The translations under genes and the position numbers were made by a program. Of a DNA stretch of 9,115 nucleotides, positions 1 to 8,026 are shown in pieces. The notes under the pieces are model-generated. The model ran no database searches, was not told the DNA's origin, and saw nothing but the letters and a program-made list of their open reading frames with translations. Origin of the DNA: Candidatus Eisenbergiella stercorigallinarum (lineage in GTDB: Bacteria; Bacillota; Clostridia; Lachnospirales; Lachnospiraceae); NCBI GenBank assembly GCA_019120525.1, contig DWUW01000311.1, positions 1-9,115 of the forward strand, given 5' to 3'. Numbering within the stretch: position 1 is the stretch's first letter; every line of letters begins with the position of its first letter.

Positions 1-705
1 AGCGTAATAATACCGCTCTATCCGCTCCGGGCTATCGGTGCTGATGTCCGACCCCAGGTTGTTTTGTGTCTTGTGCTGCACCACGCTGGAAAGGACGAGA
101 TAACATTTATACTTTTTGGATATTCTCTCCGTATATTCCTGGTCATCCCCCCAGATAAAGAATTCCCGGATCGGCAGGCCGACCTCCCGGACGATATCTG
201 CTTTAAGAAGCATGGAAACGAAGGTAGCCTTCCTTACCGGAAGAAGTCCCTCCTGCAGTATGTGTCCCTTTTCCCTGCGGAACTGTCCGGGCAGCGGCAG
301 GTTCATTTTGCACAGAGAACCATCCTTCCATACGGGGAGGCTGACGAGAAAGCCGTATTCCCCCAGCAGCCGGTCGGCGGAAAGCAGCCTTTCGGCAGCG
401 TGAATGTCCGGAACCGTATCATCATCCATGAGCCAGATATGGCTGTATCCCCGGTGGAGCGCTTCCCTGATCCCGATATGGAATCCGCCGGAACCGCCGG
501 TGTTCTGTTCCAGCCGGAGGAAGGATATACCATCTTTTCCTTCCAGTGTCTTCAGATATTCCCAGGTTCCGTCCGTACTGTGATTATCGATCACCAGAAT
601 GCCGAAGGGATTCCAGGTCTGGCCGAGCACGGCCTGGATGCACTCCTTCAGAAGCGGCAAACGGTTATAGGTTATGATCAGTGCCAAAAGCTTTATCTCA
701 GACAT
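1..705 (-). CDS. GlfT2-like family 2 glycosyltransferase (3' end cut by window edge)
   Basis: This is the last visible gene of the minus-strand operon and is open to the window edge, giving 235 residues without a stop. The protein begins MSEIKLLALIITYN, the usual first strand of a GT-A fold. It has NHSTDGTWE (41-49) for nucleotide-sugar binding, NTGGSGGFHIGI (68-79), an acidic metal-binding DDD in LMDDDTVP (92-99), and WGDDQEYTERI (185-195). The last three motifs together are typical of the GlfT2-like branch of GT2, which includes galactofuranosyl and rhamnosyl transferases; the sugar here cannot be told. It probably adds one residue to the exported glycan at the inner membrane face. I chose the start at 705 because AGAGGG lies 7 bases upstream. 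An in-frame ATG at 723 overlaps the preceding stop as ATGA and would add six residues. Confidence 0.85.
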   Translation of the reverse strand, partial: MSEIKLLALIITYNRLPLLKECIQAVLGQTWNPFGILVIDNHSTDGTWEYLKTLEGKDGISFLRLEQNTGGSGGFHIGIREALHRGYSHIWLMDDDTVPDIHAAERLLSADRLLGEYGFLVSLPVWKDGSLCKMNLPLPGQFRREKGHILQEGLLPVRKATFVSMLLKADIVREVGLPIREFFIWGDDQEYTERISKKYKCYLVLSSVVQHKTQNNLGSDISTDSPERIERYYYA

Positions 706-719
706 CCCTGAACCCTCTG

Positions 720-2084
720 TCATTTCCTGGGAGAATGGCCGAAGGGCAGCAGCAGCAAAACTCCCAGCTTCAGCGCGGCCGAATCCTGCAGAAGCGCCAG
801 TTCGGCCACCGGATTGCTGTCCCGGTAGAACAGGATTTTGGCTCCGCGTGTTCTCCGGATTCCTTTAAGAAGACCATAATGCCGGATCTGCGCAAAAAGA
901 TGGACGCAGCACCGGAACGGGAAGGTCAGGCAGAAGCCAAGCCGAAAAGGGGCTGAGGAACGGATCACCTGAATTTTCGCTTCCGCCTTTTTCCTGGTGA
1001 TCACACGGCTCCGGCTGAAAAAGGCTTCATTCTCAGACAGGGCTTCCAGAATCCTCCGTTTTATGAAACGGGGAATGAAGGGAGCGAAAACCCGTACCAT
1101 GGAATCAGGAACCGGAAGAAGCGCTTCATCGTTGGCATTGTTGGTCAGTACCCGGATCTTCTGCCACTCCAGCTCTGTAAAGGTATCCCGCGACAGTTCT
1201 CCCTTCTGCATGGCTCTGTGGAACTCCCGGCTCATCCGTTTCCGATATTCCTCATGAAAGGTATCCCCGATCCGGTCAAGCGTGAACATATAGCAGAAAT
1301 ACTTCTTCCACCAGTACATGTACTTGAAGCGCTCCCATATAGCCTGATCCTGCATCAGGATATCGCGGATAAAATCATACTCGATATTCATGCAGTAGAC
1401 CTTTTCTTTGCTTTTTACGGAAGAATTCGGATTGTCACGGCGGTTCCGGTAGTATGCTTGGTTGACGATCATAGCCCGTTTCGCGTAGATAAAGGTCTGG
1501 AAAAAGAAGCCGTTGTCCTGAAAGGAGGCCCCGGGCGTCTCGTGATGTCTGATATGGAAGGCTTCCAGAAAATCTCTTCGGTAAATGCCGGTCCAGGTAT
1601 TCATGGTAAAACGGATGCAGTCCGGCTCCTCGCTGGGATTTAATAGCCGCCCGTAACGCCTTTTGACCGCACGGTCGATGGTGACATATTCCCGGTGCTC
1701 CTGGCCCTGTTCGTCTCTGGAAAACCGGTAGAAGTCGGATTTCACAAAATCCAGATCATTTTCGGACGCGACCCGGTACAGGCTTTCATACATATCCGGC
1801 GCGATATAATCATCCGGTTCCACGATCCCCACATATTCGCCCGTGGCGCGGTCAAGGCCTTTGTTCATCGCCCTGCCATAGCCACCGTTGGGGCCTGTGA
1901 TCACAACGATTCTTGGATCCTTTGCCGCATATTCCCGGATGATATCCAGAGAATCATCCGTGGAACCGTCGTTGACGCAGATGATCTCCAGCTCTTTGAG
2001 TGTCTGGGCGATGACGCTGTCCAGACATTCCCGAAGGTAAGCAGAGACATTATAAATTGGCAGAATAACAGATACCTTATCCAT
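720..2084 (-). CDS. Family 2 glycosyltransferase, 454 aa
   Basis: A GT-A fold inverting glycosyltransferase that transfers a sugar from a nucleotide donor to the growing polysaccharide. The N-terminal domain has MDKVSVILPIYN, NDGSTDDS (38-45), the metal-binding EPDDY (89-93), and the acceptor-side QDNGFF (189-194), followed by YYRNRRDNPNSS (211-222). This is the arrangement of many capsule and exopolysaccharide GT2 enzymes. The extra C-terminal portion (about 250-454) is basic, with hydrophobic patches near 381-398 and 438-447 that could attach it to the membrane. The first 50 residues closely match the upstream neighbour's, so the two are probably an old duplication with different specificity. 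The start overlaps the upstream gene by 8 bp and has GGGGGG just upstream. Donor and acceptor are unknown. Confidence 0.9.
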   Translation of the reverse strand: MDKVSVILPIYNVSAYLRECLDSVIAQTLKELEIICVNDGSTDDSLDIIREYAAKDPRIVVITGPNGGYGRAMNKGLDRATGEYVGIVEPDDYIAPDMYESLYRVASENDLDFVKSDFYRFSRDEQGQEHREYVTIDRAVKRRYGRLLNPSEEPDCIRFTMNTWTGIYRRDFLEAFHIRHHETPGASFQDNGFFFQTFIYAKRAMIVNQAYYRNRRDNPNSSVKSKEKVYCMNIEYDFIRDILMQDQAIWERFKYMYWWKKYFCYMFTLDRIGDTFHEEYRKRMSREFHRAMQKGELSRDTFTELEWQKIRVLTNNANDEALLPVPDSMVRVFAPFIPRFIKRRILEALSENEAFFSRSRVITRKKAEAKIQVIRSSAPFRLGFCLTFPFRCCVHLFAQIRHYGLLKGIRRTRGAKILFYRDSNPVAELALLQDSAALKLGVLLLLPFGHSPRK

Positions 2085-3048
2085 GATTTCCCCCCGATCT
2101 TCCGGAACGCATCAGCATTTTGTACTGCTCATATTCACTGAGACTGTAAAAATAGCTTTCCGGTTTCTCTACGATTCCCAGTTCGGCAAACCACTCGGAA
2201 CAGAGCTTTTCCTGCAGCAGGCGATGGGTGGGTTCGGCCAGGGAATTCAGGTTCCAGAGGCAGAAATGAAGCGCATAGTTGATGAAATCCTGCTCCAGTT
2301 CCCAGTAGATATGTTCTTCCACGAGCCTGCGGCGCAGCGCGGTCAGAGCGTCGTAGAAGCAGTGCCAGGATTTTTCCCGGGTGACAGAGAGGGATGTGGA
2401 GCTTCCCCGCCTCTGATGCGCCAAGATCTGATCGACGACGGCGATCCTTTTTGCAAGAACGAGAGCGCTGAAAACGAACAGCAGGTCGTTGGAAGTCCGC
2501 TGCTCCTGAAACTGCAGCGCATGGGCTTCCACGAAGCTGCGTCTGTAGAGCTTGTCCCAGGCCCAGCCGACGAAGACCTTAAACACATTGTCCGTCAGCT
2601 CCCTGTGAGAGAAGGGCATATAGGGAGGGATTTCCTGCTTGCGAAACACCCATGGCACATCCACGAATTCCTGCTTATCCATATGGAACTGATCAGAATC
2701 GAATACCACAAAATCCGCCTGATACTGCTCCAGGCATTCGTAAGCCTTTTCCAGCATATCCGGCTCAAAAAAATCATCAGAATCGAGGAAAGACAGGCAC
2801 TGCCCGCACGCCGTACGCATTCCCACATTGCGCGCCGCTCCGGCTCCGGCGTTTTTCTGTTCGATCAGCCGGATCCTGGAATCTTTTTTCTGATAATTTT
2901 TCAGAATATTCAGAGAATTGTCTGTTGAACCATCATCTACACAGATAATTTCGATATCTTTTAATGTCTGTCCGACAATACTGTCCAGGCATTGCTCCAG
3001 ATATCGCCCCACATTGTAGACCGGCAGGATAACCGATACCTTAACCAT
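2077..3048 (-). CDS. Family 2 glycosyltransferase, 323 aa
   Basis: A GT2 glycosyltransferase with a standard GT-A domain. It begins MVKVSVILPVYN and has DDGSTDNS (38-45), NAGAGAARNVG (66-76), the metal-binding DSDD in LDSDDFFEPDM (88-98), WDKLYRR (164-170) and a TSNDLLF segment (185-191) where the catalytic base region of this group usually lies. This layout is common in Firmicutes capsule and teichoic-type clusters. The gene begins 19 bp after the UDP-glucose dehydrogenase stop and overlaps the next GT2 by 8 bp, so it is co-transcribed and probably translationally coupled. AAGGG six bases before the ATG supports the start. The sugar transferred is unknown. UDP-glucuronic acid made by the upstream gene is one plausible donor, but that rests only on adjacency. 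Confidence 0.9.
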   Translation of the reverse strand: MVKVSVILPVYNVGRYLEQCLDSIVGQTLKDIEIICVDDGSTDNSLNILKNYQKKDSRIRLIEQKNAGAGAARNVGMRTACGQCLSFLDSDDFFEPDMLEKAYECLEQYQADFVVFDSDQFHMDKQEFVDVPWVFRKQEIPPYMPFSHRELTDNVFKVFVGWAWDKLYRRSFVEAHALQFQEQRTSNDLLFVFSALVLAKRIAVVDQILAHQRRGSSTSLSVTREKSWHCFYDALTALRRRLVEEHIYWELEQDFINYALHFCLWNLNSLAEPTHRLLQEKLCSEWFAELGIVEKPESYFYSLSEYEQYKMLMRSGRSGGNHG

Positions 3049-3067
3049 CGCAGTCCCTTCCCCTTCC

Positions 3068-4297
3068 TCAGTCGCGCGCGTACAGATCCCTGGTATAAAC
3101 TTTTTCAGAAATGTCCTCCAGCTCCGGAGACATTCTGTTGGCTACCACAATATCCGAAAGCTTTTTGAACAATTCCAGATCCTTGGTGACCGGGTTCCCG
3201 AAAAAGGAAGCTTCCCTGGCGGCCGGTTCATAGATCAGGACCTTTGCCCCTTTTTCGTTCAGACGGCGGATCACGCCCTGGATGGAGCTCTGCCGGAAAT
3301 TATCGGAATTGGTTTTCATGGTAAGGCGGTAAATCCCGACGGTACCCGCGGCAGCCCCGGCGGAATCTTCTGCTTTCTTTTGTGTGGAAGCGGAAACGCG
3401 TTCCAGAATCCGCTCCGTTATGAACTCCTTGCGCGTCCGGTTGGCTTCCACGATCGCTCCCATGATGTTGTTTGGCACATCATGGTAATTCGCGAGGAGC
3501 TGTTTGGTATCCTTGGGAAGGCAGTAACCGCCGTAACCGAAGGAGGGATTGTTATAGTGATCTCCGATCCTGGGATCCAGGCACACGCCCTCGATGATGG
3601 AACGGGAATCCAGCCCGCGGATCTCCGCATAGGTATCCAGCTCGTTGAAAAAGGCGACCCGCATGGCCAGATAGGTATTGGCAAACAGCTTGATCGCTTC
3701 CGCCTCTGTGGCATGCAGGAACAGGGTGGGGATCTCCTTTTTGACGGCGCCGTCCTGAAGAAGCCCGGCAAAAGCGCGGGCCTTTTCTGTCAGATCCTCT
3801 CTTTCAGACGGAATGCCGACCACGATCCTGGAGGGATAGAGATTGTCATACAGAGCTTTCCCTTCTCTCAGGAATTCCGGTGAAAACAGAAAAGAAGCAT
3901 GCGGATACCGTTCGCAGAGTGTTTCCGTGTACCCCACAGGTACGGTGGATTTGATCACGATCACGGCGTTCGGATCGATCTGTGTGATCCGTTCCACGAC
4001 CTGCTCGACAGAGGAAGTGTTAAAATGATTTTTCTCCGCGTCATAGTCCGTCGGGGTAGCGACGATGATAAAATCCGCGCCTGCATACGCTTCCTCATCG
4101 TTCAGAGTGGCTTTCAGGTTCAGATTTCCCGTTTCCAGATAGAGCGAGATCTCCGCGTCCACAATAGGCGATTTCCGGGCGTTGATCAGATCTACCTTCT
4201 CCGGGATCAGGTCCAGAGCGTATACCTCGTTTTTCTGGGCAAGGATGATGGCGTTCGATAAGCCCACATAGCCGGTTCCGGCGACTGCGATTTTCAT
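3068..4297 (-). CDS. ugd: UDP-glucose 6-dehydrogenase
   Basis: Oxidises UDP-glucose to UDP-glucuronate with two NAD+, supplying a uronic acid donor. The 409-residue protein has the Rossmann motif GTGYVG (7-12), STVP (117-120), FSPEFLREG (138-146), Lys203 and Asn207 in [13 protein letters not shown], and the catalytic Cys259 in [12 protein letters not shown]-terminal UDP-binding domain includes [18 protein letters not shown] (321-338). Length and residue positions match the short streptococcal HasB/Cap3A type. The start at 4297 follows GAGGGGAG eight bases upstream. An in-frame ATG at 4426 would add 43 residues before the Rossmann strand and overlap the ATPase gene, so I rejected it. The gene lies between exporter and transferase genes, so the exported glycan probably contains glucuronate or a sugar derived from it. 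Confidence 0.95.
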   Translation of the reverse strand: MKIAVAGTGYVGLSNAIILAQKNEVYALDLIPEKVDLINARKSPIVDAEISLYLETGNLNLKATLNDEEAYAGADFIIVATPTDYDAEKNHFNTSSVEQVVERITQIDPNAVIVIKSTVPVGYTETLCERYPHASFLFSPEFLREGKALYDNLYPSRIVVGIPSEREDLTEKARAFAGLLQDGAVKKEIPTLFLHATEAEAIKLFANTYLAMRVAFFNELDTYAEIRGLDSRSIIEGVCLDPRIGDHYNNPSFGYGGYCLPKDTKQLLANYHDVPNNIMGAIVEANRTRKEFITERILERVSASTQKKAEDSAGAAAGTVGIYRLTMKTNSDNFRQSSIQGVIRRLNEKGAKVLIYEPAAREASFFGNPVTKDLELFKKLSDIVVANRMSPELEDISEKVYTRDLYARD

Positions 4298-4329
4298 TCG
4301 TATTTCTCCCCTCTGCGTGATAAATGCTT

Positions 4330-5064
4330 TTATTTGTTCATATAATGCTGATACTGGCTGAGCACCTCCTGGGTCTCGCCGATCGACATCATTTTTCCAT
4401 CGTTGATCCACATGGCTTTCGTACACAGCTTCCTGAGCGTATCCGTATTATGGGAAACGATCATCACCGTGCGGTTTTTGTTGGAGATCAGCTCCTTCAT
4501 CTTGTTGTAGCTCTTCTTCTGGAAACGCTCGTCTCCCACGCTGAGCACCTCGTCGATCAGGATGATATCCGTCTCCAAGGATGCCGTGATGGAAAAGGCA
4601 AGCTTGGAATACATACCGCTGGAATAGGTTCGGACCGGATAGTCGATAAACTGTCCCAGCTCTGAAAATTCGATAATGGAATCCATTTTCTCGCGGATCT
4701 GTTCCTCGCTGAAACCGAGAAGCATCCCGGACAGAAGAATATTTTCCCGCCCGGATATTTCCGGCGTAAATCCGACGCCGATGGACAGGAGCGAGACGGA
4801 ATTTCCATGCAGATCGATCGTCCCCCGGTCCGGAATGAAGATCCCGGCAATCGCGCGCAGCATGGTGGATTTCCCGCTGCCGTTTTTCCCGACGATCCCG
4901 AGGATCTCTCCCTCCTCCAGGGAAAAGGAGACATCGTTTACCGCATGTATCATCTCCAGCTTTTCCTGCTTCTTTTTAAACAGGCTTTTCTGGATGGACG
5001 TTTTCTTGTATGGTTTATAGTCGATGCAGAGATGTTCGACCCTGATAGCGCAGTTTTCCATCAT
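4330..5064 (-). CDS. Polysaccharide/teichoic acid ABC exporter, ATP-binding protein (TagH/Wzt-like)
   Basis: The ATPase that powers export of a lipid-linked glycan across the cytoplasmic membrane, partner of the permease encoded just upstream. Visible motifs are Walker [10 protein letters not shown] (59-67), signature YSSGM (147-151), Walker B IILIDE (167-172) and H-loop His205. [15 protein letters not shown] (95-109) is characteristic of the TagH/KpsT/Wzt branch. At 244 residues it lacks the C-terminal carbohydrate-binding domain of long Wzt proteins, so chain recognition probably lies elsewhere. An N-terminal insertion rich in lysine (about 18-36) precedes the nucleotide-binding core, as in TagH-like proteins. 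The start overlaps the permease stop as ATGA at 5061-5064, with GAAGG upstream. A second ATG follows immediately and could also be used. Confidence 0.94.
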   Translation of the reverse strand: MMENCAIRVEHLCIDYKPYKKTSIQKSLFKKKQEKLEMIHAVNDVSFSLEEGEILGIVGKNGSGKSTMLRAIAGIFIPDRGTIDLHGNSVSLLSIGVGFTPEISGRENILLSGMLLGFSEEQIREKMDSIIEFSELGQFIDYPVRTYSSGMYSKLAFSITASLETDIILIDEVLSVGDERFQKKSYNKMKELISNKNRTVMIVSHNTDTLRKLCTKAMWINDGKMMSIGETQEVLSQYQHYMNK

Positions 5065-5840
5065 ATTACCTTCACATAGCTGTTTTCGTTCTTATAAATG
5101 AGCTTCGTCCCACAGGCCGCGATCAGCGCGGAGATCACAAACCAGATCCCAAGCACTGCCAGGGAAGAGTTCTTCCTATATAACAGAGAATTCCGCATCA
5201 CCGTGATCAGGCATGCGACCGGATTATACAGGCTCAGGATATGCCCAAAGGGTTCCGGCATCCGCTTTTCTATGGAATAAAAAATACCGGTAAAATACAT
5301 GAGCATACTCATCAAGATGGTGACGATATACGCCAGATCTTCCACATACACCCCGTAGTGCATCAGGAAACAGGAGACCCCGTAGGTAAAAACAAACAGG
5401 ACCAGAAGCGCCGGCAGCGCGTAGAACACAGAAGCGCCGATCGGCACCCGGTAAAAAAGCATCATGATGAAAATGATGATGAAAGACAGCAGCATTTTAA
5501 AGGCGTTGACAGCCATCAGCTTCAGCAGAAGCATCTGCTTTGGGATGTATACCTTCGTTACGATGGCCTTATTCGATTTTATCAGCTTCACGCTGGCGGT
5601 AAGCGTTTTGCTGAAAAAAGCCCACATGCTGATCCCGATAAACAGGAAAATGGGAAAATAAAGCTCCGCCGCCTGGAACACATAGCCAAAAATAATTGTA
5701 TACACGATCATGTTACAGAAGGGCTCCAGGATCCACCACACCCAGTCCAGATAGGAATTGACCACCTCCGAGCGAAGCTGTGACCTGGCAGCGAATATAA
5801 TATAATGAAAATATTTTCTGACATCTGTGATAAAACGCAT
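5061..5840 (-). CDS. Polysaccharide/teichoic acid ABC exporter, permease (ABC-2 type, TagG/Wzm-like)
   Basis: The membrane channel half of the glycan exporter. The 259-residue protein has six hydrophobic segments, near 34-56, 62-80, 108-129, 139-160, 169-188 and 226-244. An amphipathic N-terminal helix precedes them, and the NPVACLITVMRN motif (206-217) between segments five and six is typical of ABC-2 polysaccharide permeases. Aromatic LDWVWWILEP (31-40) at the start of segment one is also typical. Its stop overlaps the ATPase start by 4 bp, the usual coupling for a TagGH or Wzm-Wzt pair, and it begins 12 bp after the GT8 gene. With no flippase or polymerase in view, this pair implies export of a chain completed in the cytoplasm. 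Confidence 0.93.
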   Translation of the reverse strand: MRFITDVRKYFHYIIFAARSQLRSEVVNSYLDWVWWILEPFCNMIVYTIIFGYVFQAAELYFPIFLFIGISMWAFFSKTLTASVKLIKSNKAIVTKVYIPKQMLLLKLMAVNAFKMLLSFIIIFIMMLFYRVPIGASVFYALPALLVLFVFTYGVSCFLMHYGVYVEDLAYIVTILMSMLMYFTGIFYSIEKRMPEPFGHILSLYNPVACLITVMRNSLLYRKNSSLAVLGIWFVISALIAACGTKLIYKNENSYVKVI

Positions 5841-5852
5841 AATTTACCTTTC

Positions 5853-6872
5853 CTACATCTTGCTGTCATTTTTCCCCCTCCGGGAAGCCCGTTCCGCTTT
5901 CCATAAAAAAATCCCGTAACAGATACGGAAAACAGGCATGAAAAGAACGTCGGGAAGTATGCGATACAGGAAACGCTCGATCTGAAAGACAACGCTTCGC
6001 TGAACGGAAGCCTGCCGCCGCAGATCCTTCCAGGGAGACCGCGCCAGATAATCCGCGAATACCTTCGCATACGGATGCAGCGAACCCACATCCCAGGGAA
6101 ATTCTCCCAGAAAACGGAAAAAATGCAGGATCACCGGCTGCCGTTTCGCATCCAGAAGCTCTTCCCCGGAATAATATCCTTCCTGCCTCCAGTAACGCCG
6201 GTAAAGCCTGACAGAATAGCGGTAATGGACCGGCTGAAAATTAAACCGGGCGTCCAGCCGCCCAATGTATCCTTTCAGAGCCACATTGAGCAGATCCTGG
6301 TCAGGAGACATGTAATGCGCGCGGAAACAGCGCGCATGCTCTGCCAGCCTTTTTTCGCAGTCCAGTTCCCTCCATTTTTTCAGGTCAAACAGGATCACTC
6401 CTGAATTAAAGTAAGGATCTTCCTTCCGGAGTCCGATATATGCCTTATGCTTCTGCCCCAGAGAGTCGAGAGCCATCGCCAGAGGATACTCCCCCATAGG
6501 AAGGCGGAACAGTTCCTCCAAAGACCCTGTCACCAGGGTATCGCTGTCTATATACAAAAGCCTTCCTGTGACTGCATTCATTTCAGAAGAGAAAAAGAGC
6601 TTCATATTCGCGGCAAAGGAACCGCGATATTTCGGAATCCCCAGTTCCCTGATCTTGTTCAGGATCCTGCCGCTGTTTAAAAAGGTTATCCTGCGTCCAT
6701 ACTGCCTGACCAGAGACCCCAGACGGCTGATACAGGAAGGGGAAAGCTTCTCTCCCAGAACATAAATATCGACCGCTTCCGCTTTTTGGTTATTTTCCAA
6801 CAGAGAATAGATGGAAACGCCCGCATAGGGCGCATAGGAATCGTTAAACTGATACAATATGCTCAATTTCAT
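5853..6872 (-). CDS. Family 8 glycosyltransferase, first gene of the operon
   Basis: A retaining GT-A glycosyltransferase of the LgtC/GlgA-like GT8 family, which uses UDP-glucose or UDP-galactose in characterised members. It begins MKLSILYQFNDSYAPYAGVSIYSLL (written here as the conserved start, with YAGVSIYSLL at 16-25). It then has the metal-binding DSD in YIDSDTLV (107-114), FNSGVILFD (155-163), PDQDLLN (190-196) and a C-terminal histidine motif ILHFFRFLGEFPW (248-260) replacing the usual HxxGxxKPW. A basic, hydrophobic tail (about 298-325) could bind it to the membrane. AAGGAG ten bases upstream supports the start. It is the promoter-proximal gene, and its leader runs directly into the left inverted repeat, so its transcription would be the first affected by inversion. 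Confidence 0.9.
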   Translation of the reverse strand: MKLSILYQFNDSYAPYAGVSIYSLLENNQKAEAVDIYVLGEKLSPSCISRLGSLVRQYGRRITFLNSGRILNKIRELGIPKYRGSFAANMKLFFSSEMNAVTGRLLYIDSDTLVTGSLEELFRLPMGEYPLAMALDSLGQKHKAYIGLRKEDPYFNSGVILFDLKKWRELDCEKRLAEHARCFRAHYMSPDQDLLNVALKGYIGRLDARFNFQPVHYRYSVRLYRRYWRQEGYYSGEELLDAKRQPVILHFFRFLGEFPWDVGSLHPYAKVFADYLARSPWKDLRRQASVQRSVVFQIERFLYRILPDVLFMPVFRICYGIFLWKAERASRRGKNDSKM

Positions 6873-6920
6873 CTATTTTCTGTCTCCTTGTGGCCGCCGT
6901 ATGAGTCTCTCTGGGAGACC

Positions 6921-6947
6921 AACAGTTTGGGATAAAATGTTTCCTTC
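6921..6947 (+). repeat. Left inverted repeat, probable recombinase crossover site
   Basis: Positions 6926-6947 are the exact reverse complement of 9083-9104, and the match extends to 6921-6947 against 9083-9109 with a single mismatch at 6925. Inside is an imperfect palindrome of arms AACAGTTT (6921-6928) and AAAATGTT (6934-6941) around a non-palindromic centre GGGAT (6929-6933). That is the layout expected for two recombinase monomers flanking a strand-exchange region. The centre has opposite orientation in the two copies, which predicts inversion, not excision. Confidence 0.8.
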
Positions 6948-6969
6948 CCCGCGCAATACAACCAACCTG

Positions 6970-6998
6970 TTGTAGCGTTTTTCCCTCTGTGCTATACT
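6970..6998 (+). promoter_or_regulatory. Promoter of the recombinase gene
   Basis: TTGTAG (6970-6975) is followed by a 17-bp spacer and TATACT (6993-6998), with TGC at 6990-6992 forming an extended -10. It lies 22 bp upstream of the recombinase ATG, which has the strong site AAGGAGGG at 7007-7014. The predicted transcript starts near 7005, leaving a very short leader. The promoter is inside the left repeat and points away from the polysaccharide operon. Confidence 0.7.
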
Positions 6999-7020
6999 CT
7001 GCCAAAAAGGAGGGTAACCG

Positions 7021-7599
7021 ATGAGCAAAACAGATCCGATCAAAAACACAGAAGACATCAGGCGGCTCAAGGATTATTTCCTGCATAAAAACCAGTACAG
7101 GAATTACGCCATGGTCACGGTGGCTCTTAATACGTCGCTGCGGATTGGAGATTTACTGGGACTCACATGGGGGGATGTATACAATTCCAAAACAGGAAGA
7201 TACAGGGAACACATTATCCTGACCGAACAGAAAACGGGAAAACGCAATACCATTGCATTAAATAAGGAAGCAATCCAATCTCTCCGACAGCTTCAGGATA
7301 CGCTGCCATCGCCAAGCCCGGGCGAATTTATCTTCAAAAGCAGAGTCGGCGTCAACCAGCCTATCGTCAGGTCCTATGCCTTTCGTATCATCAAACAGGC
7401 AGTAGTCGACCTGAATCTGGAGGGAACGATCAGCTGCCATTCGCTGCGGAAGACTTTTGGATATCATGCCTGGAAGAAGGGGGGTCCTCCGGCGCTGATT
7501 ATGTCGATTTATAATCATTCTTCCATCGAAATCACGAAAAGATATCTGTCGATCGATCAGGACGACAAAGACGAGGTATTTCTTGCGATGAATCTGTAG
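7021..7599 (+). CDS. Minimal tyrosine recombinase (FimB/FimE-size), probable DNA invertase
   Basis: A site-specific recombinase that cuts and rejoins DNA through a covalent phosphotyrosine. All catalytic positions are visible: Arg41 in TSLRIGD, a beta-hairpin Lys71 in EQKTGKRN, His140 and Arg143 in HSLRKTFGYH, His166 in NHSSIEIT, and nucleophile Tyr175 in KRYLSID. At 192 residues it is essentially only the catalytic domain and lacks the N-terminal arm- and core-binding domain of phage integrases. FimB and FimE, which invert the fim promoter, are about the same size. The start is fixed by the strong AAGGAGGG six bases before the ATG. Its location between inverted repeats next to a surface polysaccharide operon suggests it inverts the segment that encodes it. 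Serving distant sites instead cannot be excluded. Confidence 0.92.
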   Translation: MSKTDPIKNTEDIRRLKDYFLHKNQYRNYAMVTVALNTSLRIGDLLGLTWGDVYNSKTGRYREHIILTEQKTGKRNTIALNKEAIQSLRQLQDTLPSPSPGEFIFKSRVGVNQPIVRSYAFRIIKQAVVDLNLEGTISCHSLRKTFGYHAWKKGGPPALIMSIYNHSSIEITKRYLSIDQDDKDEVFLAMNL

Positions 7600-8026
7600 A
7601 AGAATGTTTCGGATTTTCGGAATTGGATATACTAATCATCAACGAGACCTATCCCGGGGACAGTTCTGGCAAGCCCCATGAATTGCCCCGGTATCCGGCT
7701 GCTGTTCAGCCTTGTCTGCGTATGAGCTGATTTCATGGAAATCGGATAAATAAGAAAAATAGTATTGAAACAGGAGAACCGGGATGCTACAATACAGCTA
7801 AGCATAAAAATTCTGTAAGCCGTTCGGCTGCCGGCGGATTCCCCGCCGTATGTCACATCTGACATTCCATTCAGAAACTCTATGCTTGATTCCAGAACAA
7901 TGTAACCAAAAGAAACCAGGCGGGAGCGGACGATGAAAGTGCCGTACCCGCCGCACAGGCGGAGAGGCTGTTTTCTGTAGTGGATAAGATAACAGAGACT
8001 GCGGTCTTCGCGGAAACGGAGGTACG
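7600..8026. other. 427-bp region without a recognised gene, between recombinase and Rpn-like gene
   Basis: I see no credible coding region on either strand. It holds a strong promoter-like sequence at 7765-7793. It also holds a 6-bp GC stem (CCGGGG at 7654-7659 with CCCCGG at 7686-7691), and a compact hairpin CGGCGG-ATTCC-CCGCCG at 7832-7848 within the predicted leader of the next gene. Neither hairpin is followed by a T-run, so neither is a typical intrinsic terminator. A short AATGTTTC match to the inverted repeat at 7603-7610 is too small to call a third site. Confidence 0.5.
7765..7793 (+). promoter_or_regulatory. Promoter upstream of the Rpn-like pseudogene
   Basis: TTGAAA (7765-7770), a 17-bp spacer and TACAAT (7788-7793), with TGC at 7785-7787 as an extended -10. 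The predicted transcript would have an unusually long leader of about 225 bp before the ATG at 8027, including the GC-rich hairpin at 7832-7848. The element resembles the other two promoters in this segment in -35, spacer and extended -10. Confidence 0.65.

Noticed and set aside
64..711. A 215-codon plus-strand open frame
   Set aside because: Lies opposite the GlfT2-like glycosyltransferase, whose motifs are unmistakable on the minus strand.
4298..4426. Upstream in-frame extension of the ugd start
   Set aside because: It would add 43 residues before the Rossmann strand and overlap the ATPase gene; the 4297 start has a proper ribosome binding site.
6905..6919. Small hairpin GTCTC-TCTGG-GAGAC in the GT8 leader
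   Set aside because: A five-base stem is easily expected by chance and has no associated element; it could only matter as a minor leader structure.
7600..7626. A third copy of the recombination site near the end of the recombinase gene
   Set aside because: Only AATGTTTC matches; there is no GGGAT centre and no paired arm.
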